Source: Sphingomonas sp. IC081 (GTDB lineage: Bacteria > Pseudomonadota > Alphaproteobacteria > Sphingomonadales > Sphingomonadaceae). From it: 64,000 nt of DNA. The notes under the pieces were generated by a model. It was not told the origin of the DNA, ran no database searches, and saw only the letters and a list, made by a program, of their open reading frames with translations. The translations under genes were made by a program, and so were the position numbers. Where the stretch lies: assembly GCF_006874585.1 (NCBI RefSeq), contig NZ_CP029761.1, positions 3,483,001 through 3,547,000 on the forward strand, read 5' to 3'. Shown here piece by piece: positions 58,725 through 64,000 of the stretch (its first letter is position 1; every line of letters begins with the position of its first letter).

Positions 58725-60299
58725 TCAGCCGGTGCGGCGAACGGCGCCCTTGTGCGAGCCGACGCTCTTGGGGCCGCGCGGACGGAAGTTGCGCTTGCGC
58801 TCACCCTGTTCCTCGCCGCCTTCGCGGCGTTCTCCATGATGGGCACCGCGCGGAGCGTCCTGGCGCGGACGATCGTCGCGGCGGCGCTCGTCACGGCGGC
58901 CGTCATGGCGCCCGTCATGGCGATGGCCGCCATCGCGCTGGCCTTCACTGCGCTGACCGTCACGACGGGTGTCACCGTCGCGGCGCTCGCCACGCGGCTG
59001 CTGGCTGCGGTTGCCGCCATTGCCGCGGCCGTTGCCGTTGCCGCGGCCACCCTGACCGCCGCTGCGGCCATTGCCCTGCGGCGCGGAAGGCGCGCTGCGG
59101 GCAGGCGCGGGCAGGCGCGAGGCCTGCTTCTGGAAGTCTTCGGGCAGGCCGAGCGTGGTCAGCTTGACGCGGGTCAGCTTCTCGATGTCGCGGATATAGG
59201 GCTTCTCGTCCGGCGCGACGTAGCTGACCGCGACACCGTCGGCACCCGCACGCGCAGTGCGGCCGATGCGGTGGACGTACTGTTCGGCCACGTTCGGGAT
59301 TTCGAAGTTATAGACATGGCTCACGCCCGAGACGTCGATGCCGCGCGCGGCGATGTCGGTCGCCACGAGGATGCGGATCGTGCCCTGCCGGAAGCCGCCG
59401 AGCGCGGCGGTGCGCTGGGCCTGGCTCTTGTTGCCGTGAATCGCGGCGGCCGGGATGCCGGCAGCGACGAGGTGGCGGACCACGCGGTCAGCGCCGTGCT
59501 TGGTGCGGGTGAACACCAGCGCACGGTCGATGGCGCCGTGTTCGGCCTTCTCGGCGGCGTCTTCGGCAAGGCCGGCGCGCAGGCTGAGCGTCAGCAGTGC
59601 CTGCTTTTCGGCCTGGTTGATGAAGGTGGCGTACTGTTCGACACGTTCGGCCGTGGTCGACTGCGGCGCCACTTCGACGCGTACCGGATCATTGATGAAC
59701 TGGCGGCCGAGTTCGGCGATCGCCTGCGGCATCGTGGCCGAGAAGAACAGGCTCTGGCGCGACTTGGGCAGCAGCGCGGCGACGCGCTTGAGCGGCTGGA
59801 TGAAGCCGAGGTCCATCATCTGGTCGGCTTCGTCGAGCACGAAGATCTCGACATGGCGCAGCGTCAGCGCGCGGCTGTCGATGAGGTCGAGCAGGCGACC
59901 GGGGGTGGCGACAAGGATGTCGGTCCCGCGTTCGAGTGCGCGCGCCTGCTTGCCGGCGGGCACGCCGCCGAAGATGCACTGGACCGAGAGGTTCAGGAAC
60001 TTGGCGTAGCCGCGCATGTTCTCGGCGATCTGGGCCGCGAGTTCGCGGGTCGGCGACAGCACGAGCATCCGGCAGCCGGCATTCTGGCGCGGCTTGGGAT
60101 CACCCGCGAGCCGGTGCAGCGACGGCAGCGAGAAAGCGGCGGTCTTGCCGGTGCCGGTCTGGGCGATGCCAAGCAGGTCACGGCCTTCGAGCAGTGCCGG
60201 AATCGACTGGCGCTGGATCGGCGAGGGATCGGTGTAGCCCTTGGCGGTGAGCGCACGGAGAATCGGCTCGGCCAGACCAAGTTCGGAGAAATAGGACAT
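58725..60299 (-). CDS. DEAD-box RNA helicase with RGG/GN-rich C-terminal tail
   Basis: A 524-residue RhlE-like helicase. The Q motif is DPSPIQRQSIPALLEG, Walker A AQTGTGKT is at 46-53, DEAD at 156-159, SAT in FFSATMP, and motif VI HRIGRTARAG. The last 125 residues are low complexity, first GN/GG/GR-rich, then R/D/H/G-rich, a typical RNA-binding and possibly condensate-forming tail. ATG 60299 begins MSYFSELGL; the longer upstream frame has no match. Confidence 0.94.
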   Translation of the reverse strand: MSYFSELGLAEPILRALTAKGYTDPSPIQRQSIPALLEGRDLLGIAQTGTGKTAAFSLPSLHRLAGDPKPRQNAGCRMLVLSPTRELAAQIAENMRGYAKFLNLSVQCIFGGVPAGKQARALERGTDILVATPGRLLDLIDSRALTLRHVEIFVLDEADQMMDLGFIQPLKRVAALLPKSRQSLFFSATMPQAIAELGRQFINDPVRVEVAPQSTTAERVEQYATFINQAEKQALLTLSLRAGLAEDAAEKAEHGAIDRALVFTRTKHGADRVVRHLVAAGIPAAAIHGNKSQAQRTAALGGFRQGTIRILVATDIAARGIDVSGVSHVYNFEIPNVAEQYVHRIGRTARAGADGVAVSYVAPDEKPYIRDIEKLTRVKLTTLGLPEDFQKQASRLPAPARSAPSAPQGNGRSGGQGGRGNGNGRGNGGNRSQQPRGERRDGDTRRDGQRSEGQRDGGHRHDGRHDGRRDERRRDDRPRQDAPRGAHHGERREGGEEQGERKRNFRPRGPKSVGSHKGAVRRTG

Positions 60300-60614
60300 C
60301 AAGTCACTTTCACAAGCAGCCCGGGCGCGCCGACAGAAAGGGGCGCGCGGAGCTAGGTGTCGTTTCGGGCGACCCTGCGTGAAGAAGGAAGCTGGTTCAG
60401 GGGCAACCGCTCGTCCGGGCCGGTTCTGGCGATGGACGCCGGAAACCTCACGCTGCTCTCGGATTGCGGTGGGAAATGGAGCCCACACGCCGGTTGCTTG
60501 GCGTGCATTTAGGACAGGGCTGGGGAAAACGCAAGAAAATTGCGTTTTCGGGGAATGCGGTCTGGCGCAAATCGCTGATTCGCCTCGACGTGCTCCTGCG
60601 GATTCGCGAAGATC
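60300..60614. other. 315-bp gene-free region upstream of the DEAD-box gene
   Basis: It holds the mmcB terminator at 60526-60548 and then about 225 bp of leader or promoter DNA for the DEAD-box helicase. I see no gene or small RNA motif. Long leaders with autoregulation are known for some DEAD-box genes, but nothing here proves it. Confidence 0.5.
60526..60548 (-). terminator. hairpin terminator after mmcB
   Basis: AAAACGCAA pairs with TTGCGTTTT around loop GAAAA. On the minus strand the stem ends in TTTT. It is 66 nt past the mmcB stop. Confidence 0.7.
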
Positions 60615-61175
60615 TTATCCGTCCTTGCCCCATTGCAGGGTCTGCGGATCGCCCTGGGTGACCAGCCGCCGCAAGGCGGCGCGGGCGAGGCGTTCGGTTT
60701 CCACCTTGCGGCGAGCGGCGGCCAGCTGGTGCAGCGGGGCGGGCCGCAGGATCTCGGCATCGTAGCCGTCGGCCGCGATCACGCCGCAGCGTTCGGGCAG
60801 AAATGCGTCGGATTCCAGCGGTGCGCGGTCCAGCGTAGGCGGCAGGGCCCAGTAGAACCGGTCGCAATAGTCCAGATAGTCGGTCCACTTGCCGTCACCC
60901 AGCAGGTCGGCCCGGCTCACCTTGATCTCGACGATGATGACGTGGCCTTTGGCATCGACGCCCATCAGGTCCGCCCGCCGTCCACAGCGCAGCGGCATCT
61001 CCGGCAGGCACCAGATGTCATTGCGTGCAAACAGCCGTCCAACCCCGCGGGCGACGTCCAGGGCGGTGATCGACGCTGGCGTGCTCGAAATCGGACTGGT
61101 CGAAATCGGACTGCTCGAAATCGGACTGCTCGGAACCGGATTGATTGGCGAAAAGGGAGAATCGATGTCGGCCAT
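60615..61175 (-). CDS. mmcB: MmcB family DNA repair protein
   Basis: A 186-residue protein of the MmcB family, linked to mitomycin C resistance in Caulobacter. The core has GVGRLFARNDIWCLPEMPLRCGRRADLMGVDAKGHVIIVEIKVSRADLLGDGKWTDYLDYCDRFYWALPP. The D-x(n)-E-x-K arrangement (RADLMG ... IVEIKVS) is that of PD-(D/E)xK nucleases, so it is probably a nuclease. The first 35 residues are a P/I/S repeat tail from a 15-bp tandem DNA repeat. A LexA-type box lies 13 nt before the ATG. Confidence 0.9.
   Translation of the reverse strand: MADIDSPFSPINPVPSSPISSSPISTSPISSTPASITALDVARGVGRLFARNDIWCLPEMPLRCGRRADLMGVDAKGHVIIVEIKVSRADLLGDGKWTDYLDYCDRFYWALPPTLDRAPLESDAFLPERCGVIAADGYDAEILRPAPLHQLAAARRKVETERLARAALRRLVTQGDPQTLQWGKDG
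61084..61143. repeat. 15-bp tandem repeat, four units, in the mmcB 5' end
   Basis: Units CTCGAAATCGGACTG, then GTCGAAATCGGACTG, then the first again, then the more diverged CTCGGAACCGGATTG. In frame, they encode a Pro-Ile/Val-Ser-Ser/Thr-Ser repeat near the MmcB N terminus. Confidence 0.88.
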
Positions 61176-61187
61176 GCCGCATCATAG

Positions 61188-61202
61188 GAACATAATGGGA
61201 AC
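61188..61202. promoter_or_regulatory. LexA box upstream of mmcB
   Basis: GAACATAATGGGAAC fits the alphaproteobacterial LexA operator GAAC-N7-GAAC (GTTC-N7-GTTC on the other strand) exactly. It ends 13 nt before the mmcB ATG. mmcB is an SOS gene in Caulobacter, which supports the assignment, though the 8 fixed bases alone could occur by chance about once in a window this size. Confidence 0.75.
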
Positions 61203-61204
61203 TT

Positions 61205-61768
61205 TCAACCCGCCAGGCGGCGTGATTCGCCGAGGGAATGTTCGGTCAGAGGAAGCGATTCGCTCGGAACCAGCGCGACCACGGCATCGCGTGCGGTTAT
61301 GAATTCTTCCCAGAGCGAGCGCGCCGCGGCGTGCGGGTCGGCCCCGCGGTCGAGCGCGCAGAGCAGGGCACAGAGGCCGGGTTCCATGATTGCGGTGAGG
61401 TCGTCGATGCCCTGTTCGGCAAGACGGCATTGCCAGCCGCCGACTTCCCGGATGATCGCGGGAAAGGCGCGGACTTCGAGGCCGGTGTTGTGGTCATCGG
61501 TTCCGGCGATCGCGGCGACGACCTGTGCGGCCTGGTGGAGGGCGGCCCACTTGATGGCGATCGATCCCATGGCCGTGGGCGCGGCCGCCTGCGAGGGCTG
61601 CGGCCAGGAGGCGATGTAGTCGTTAGCGCAGTTGTCAGCGCCGCCGTGGGCGCAGTCGCCAACCGTGCCATTGCCATTGGGGCGATGATGGGGATTGACG
61701 ATATCGGTCACGACCCAGCCGTCGGCTGTCGTCCAGTCATTGTCCGAGGGAAAACCGGTTGCGTCCAT
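61205..61768 (-). CDS. hypothetical protein, helical core with acidic N terminus
   Basis: A 187-residue soluble protein. Residues 1-65 are polar and probably disordered (DDWTT-like, HHRPNGNG). The rest is helical: [83 protein letters not shown] do not recognise the family. The arrangement suggests a small sphingomonad-specific helical protein. It is upstream of mmcB on the same strand, with the LexA box in the 29-nt gap. An internal ATG before GSIAIKW could be the true start. Confidence 0.6.
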   Translation of the reverse strand: MDATGFPSDNDWTTADGWVVTDIVNPHHRPNGNGTVGDCAHGGADNCANDYIASWPQPSQAAAPTAMGSIAIKWAALHQAAQVVAAIAGTDDHNTGLEVRAFPAIIREVGGWQCRLAEQGIDDLTAIMEPGLCALLCALDRGADPHAAARSLWEEFITARDAVVALVPSESLPLTEHSLGESRRLAG

Positions 61769-61904
61769 GGGCGAATCGATAGCCCAGAGGCGGTTGCGAA
61801 TTTGCTAACCCGGCATCCGCATCACATTTTCCGGTGGACTGCGGGGCGATAGCGATATTTGTCTCTGGCAAGGCGGCTCGTGCTCTGCTAGTCGCCCCGG
61901 CACT

Positions 61905-61981
<77 letters not shown>

Positions 61982-62030
61982 TTTCTCCTAAATCGTCGAC
62001 GGTTGTTCCCGGCCGCTTTAGGTTGGTGGC

Positions 62031-63035
62031 TCAGGCTGCTACCGCCAGTTCGGCCCCGCTGTGGAAGCGGGCGCGGTAGTCGCCCGGCGTCAGGCCCAGC
62101 ACGCGGTGGAAGCTGCGGCGAAACGCGGTGGTGTCCTCGTAGCCGACCGACCAGGCGATCTGGTCGATCGGGCGGCGGGTGAATTCCAGCAGTTCGCGCG
62201 CCTTGCCGATCCTGAGGTGCTGCACGTACTCGCTCGGTTTGAGGCCGGTGGCAGCCTTGAAGCGGCGTTGCAGGGTGCGCTCCTCGAGCCCGGCCTGAAG
62301 TGCCATTTCGGCGAGCGTGGTGGCGCGGCCGGCGCGTGCCTGCAGCCAGTGCTGGAGCTTCAGGATCGCCTCGTCGCCGTGGGTGAGGCGCGGGGCGAAA
62401 CTGGAATAGTGCCGCTGTTCGCGCCCGGCCGGGTCGATCAGCAGGAACTTGGCGGTCTCGATGGTGACAGTGGGGCCGAGCAGGCGGTCCACCAGCCGCA
62501 GGCCGAGGTCCGTCCAGGCCATCAGTCCGCCGGCGGTGATGAGGTCGCCGTCCTCGATGACGATGCGGTCCGAATCGACCTGCACCTCGGGAAACCGCTC
62601 CTGCAGATCCTGCGCGAAAAGCCAGTGGGTGGTGGCGGGGCGTCCGTCGAGCAATCCGGTGGCCGCGAGGATGAAAGCGCCGCCGCAGGTCGAGGCGAGG
62701 GTGGTGCCGCGCGCATGGCGATCGAGTAGCCAGCGCGCATAAGGCGCCGCCTCGTCGCGGCCCGCTGGACCGGAGAGGCGGCCGGGCACGATCAGGACGG
62801 CCGGTTCGCCCGGCTGGGCGGGGGCGGTGTCGTGGCAGCGGTGGAAGGTGCCGTCTTCGCCTTGCGCCCAGTGGCTGACGCGCAAGGCCAGGCCGCCATT
62901 GCGGACGGAGAAGTGCGAGGCGATCGCAAAGAGGTCGGTGATGCCGTGGACCATGGCGGTCTGGCAACCCGGGTAGAGCATCAGGCCCACTTCATGTCCC
63001 CCGGACCCTGACCGTGTCGAAGCTGTCGGTTTCAT
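62031..63035 (-). CDS. GlxA family transcriptional regulator (DJ-1/PfpI plus AraC HTH)
   Basis: A 334-residue regulator. The N-terminal amidotransferase-like domain (about 15-190; VGLMLYPGCQTAMVHGITDLFAIAS, and STCGGAFILAATGLLDGRPATTHW) probably senses a small molecule. The C-terminal AraC DNA-binding domain has TLAEMALQAGLEERTLQRRFKAATGLKPSEYVQ and IDQIAWSVGYEDTTAFRRSFHRVLGLTPGDYRARF. It is divergent from a chloroperoxidase-like hydrolase gene 154 bp away, a likely target. ATG 63035 begins the domain; the longer upstream frame overlaps the promoter region. Confidence 0.93.
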   Translation of the reverse strand: MKPTASTRSGSGGHEVGLMLYPGCQTAMVHGITDLFAIASHFSVRNGGLALRVSHWAQGEDGTFHRCHDTAPAQPGEPAVLIVPGRLSGPAGRDEAAPYARWLLDRHARGTTLASTCGGAFILAATGLLDGRPATTHWLFAQDLQERFPEVQVDSDRIVIEDGDLITAGGLMAWTDLGLRLVDRLLGPTVTIETAKFLLIDPAGREQRHYSSFAPRLTHGDEAILKLQHWLQARAGRATTLAEMALQAGLEERTLQRRFKAATGLKPSEYVQHLRIGKARELLEFTRRPIDQIAWSVGYEDTTAFRRSFHRVLGLTPGDYRARFHSGAELAVAA

Positions 63036-63189
63036 CGTCGCGCCCACTCCATCCAGATCGAATGTCGGAATCGGCCTGCTCAATGTCGCCTGCGACAATC
63101 CCGGGTCTCGGAGCGGCAGCGTATCTCCTGTCTCACCCAAGGCAAAGAGGGCGCGCAAGGGGCGCTCTTCCGGGAAAAGGAGATAGACG

Positions 63190-64000
63190 ATGACCACGAT
63201 CACCACCAGGGACGGAACCCGCATCTTCTACAAGGACTGGGGCGACAGGAACGCCCGGCCGATCGTCTTCTCGCACGGCTGGCCGCTGTCCGCCGATGCC
63301 TGGGACGCGCAGATGGTGTTTTTCGCCGAGCAGGGTTTCCGCACGATCGCGCACGACCGCCGCAGCCATGGCCGCTCGGACCAGGTCTGGAACGACAATA
63401 CCATGGACCAGTATGCCGACGACCTGGCTCAGCTGATCGAGACGCTGGACCTTCATGACGTCATCCTTGTCGGCCATTCGACCGGCGGCGGAGAAGTGAC
63501 CCGCTATATCGGCCGCCACGGCACGGCACGCGTGGCCAAGGTCGCGCTGATCGGCGCGGTGCCGCCGCTCATGCTCCGGACCGAGGCCCATCCCGGCGGC
63601 TTGCCGATCGCTGTCTTCGACGCGATCCGTAAGGGCACTTACGAGGATCGTAGCCGGTTCTTCCATGATCTCACCATCCCCTTCTATGGCTACAACCGCG
63701 AGGGCGCGCAGATCTCCGAGGGGGTGCGCCGGGAATTCTGGCGCGAGGGGATGATGGGCGGCCTCAAGGGCCAGCTCGACTCGATCCGGGCCTTCTCGGA
63801 AAGCGACTTCCATGCCGACCTCATGAAGTTCGACGTGCCCACGCTGGTCCTGCATGGAGACGACGACCAGATCGTGCCGATCGGTGCCGCCGCCCTGGAA
63901 ACGGTCAAGATCGTCAAGCAGGCCGTTCTCAAGGTATACGAGGGCAGCAGCCATGGTCTTACCCAGATCGAGGCGGACCGCTTCAACGGCGATCTTCTCG
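63190..64000 (+). CDS. alpha/beta hydrolase, non-haem chloroperoxidase type (3' end beyond window)
   Basis: 270 codons are visible before the window ends. [42 protein letters not shown] and [14 protein letters not shown] (nucleophile Ser97) match the cofactor-free haloperoxidase/esterase group. The acid lies in GDDDQIVPI and the histidine in SSHGLTQIE. Family members are probably esterases that form peracids, so haloperoxidase activity may be secondary. An AGGAG site precedes the ATG. Expected full length is near 275, so only a few residues are missing. Confidence 0.92.
   Translation, partial: MTTITTRDGTRIFYKDWGDRNARPIVFSHGWPLSADAWDAQMVFFAEQGFRTIAHDRRSHGRSDQVWNDNTMDQYADDLAQLIETLDLHDVILVGHSTGGGEVTRYIGRHGTARVAKVALIGAVPPLMLRTEAHPGGLPIAVFDAIRKGTYEDRSRFFHDLTIPFYGYNREGAQISEGVRREFWREGMMGGLKGQLDSIRAFSESDFHADLMKFDVPTLVLHGDDDQIVPIGAAALETVKIVKQAVLKVYEGSSHGLTQIEADRFNGDLL

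Overview
This 64 kb window is a gene-dense, high-GC piece of a main bacterial chromosome. Gene content and order fit an alphaproteobacterium of the Sphingomonadales, probably Novosphingobium or a close relative. The markers are the mnmE-mnmG-rsmG-parA-parB segregation cluster with parS sites, a CarD/FdxA/S4/SUV3-helicase operon, the cell-cycle regulator TrcR (DUF1013), MmcB, a LexA box of the alphaproteobacterial GAAC-N7-GAAC type, bactofilin with an M23 partner, and many small sphingomonad-type families (DUF6489, DUF1192). I see no rRNA, CRISPR array, insertion sequence, integrase or prophage gene.

Layout. 1-1.1 kb: minus-strand dienelactone hydrolase and the N-terminal part of an FMN-type glutamate synthase cut by the window edge. 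1.2-7.2 kb: DUF6489, mnmE, mnmG, rsmG, parA, parB, with four perfect 16-bp parS palindromes, three of them inside coding sequence. 7.4-13.4 kb: free-methionine-sulfoxide reductase, membrane-anchored sorbosone dehydrogenase, DUF815 ATPase, DmdC-like acyl-CoA dehydrogenase, Sua5/TsaC, small lipoprotein. 13.6-17.7 kb: helicase, S4 protein, FdxA, CarD, all minus strand. 18-22 kb: M23 peptidase, hemB, GNAT, gamma carbonic anhydrase, DUF167. 22-28 kb (minus): DUF1275, truncated hemoglobin, damage-response DNA ligase plus nuclease, clpA. 28.4-32.5 kb: DUF1192, quinone oxidoreductase, trcR, bactofilin and M23 partner. 32.8-38.4 kb: proA, nadD, rsfS, rlmH, sterol-desaturase-like hydroxylase, DUF2141, MFS exporter. 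38.5-43.6 kb: PAS protein, small anchored protein, murA, galU, lytic transglycosylase. 43.6-47.8 kb: beta-propeller phytase, TonB-dependent receptor, tRNA-Thr. 48-54 kb: gpmA, purE, purK, folA, ribF, BrkB, fabI. 54-61.8 kb (minus): exported protein, coq7, dsbB, ctpA, envC, DEAD-box helicase, mmcB, unknown protein. 61.9-64 kb: tRNA-Arg, GlxA-type regulator, and a chloroperoxidase-like hydrolase cut by the right edge.

The most interesting signals are regulatory. There is an extended Pho-box-like array of 11-bp-phased repeats upstream of the TonB receptor-phytase pair, which would make it a phosphate-starvation phytate uptake locus. The parS field spreads over about 38 kb, and one site lies where MnmE should carry its G4 GTPase motif. 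A LexA box sits directly upstream of mmcB. In-frame short tandem repeats (12, 15 and 24 bp) occur at the ends of three proteins, one creating a ladder of alternative start codons in the brkB gene translationally coupled to fabI. Most of the window is ordinary core chromosome. I did not recognise an obvious new multi-gene system, and the items below are leads, not claims.
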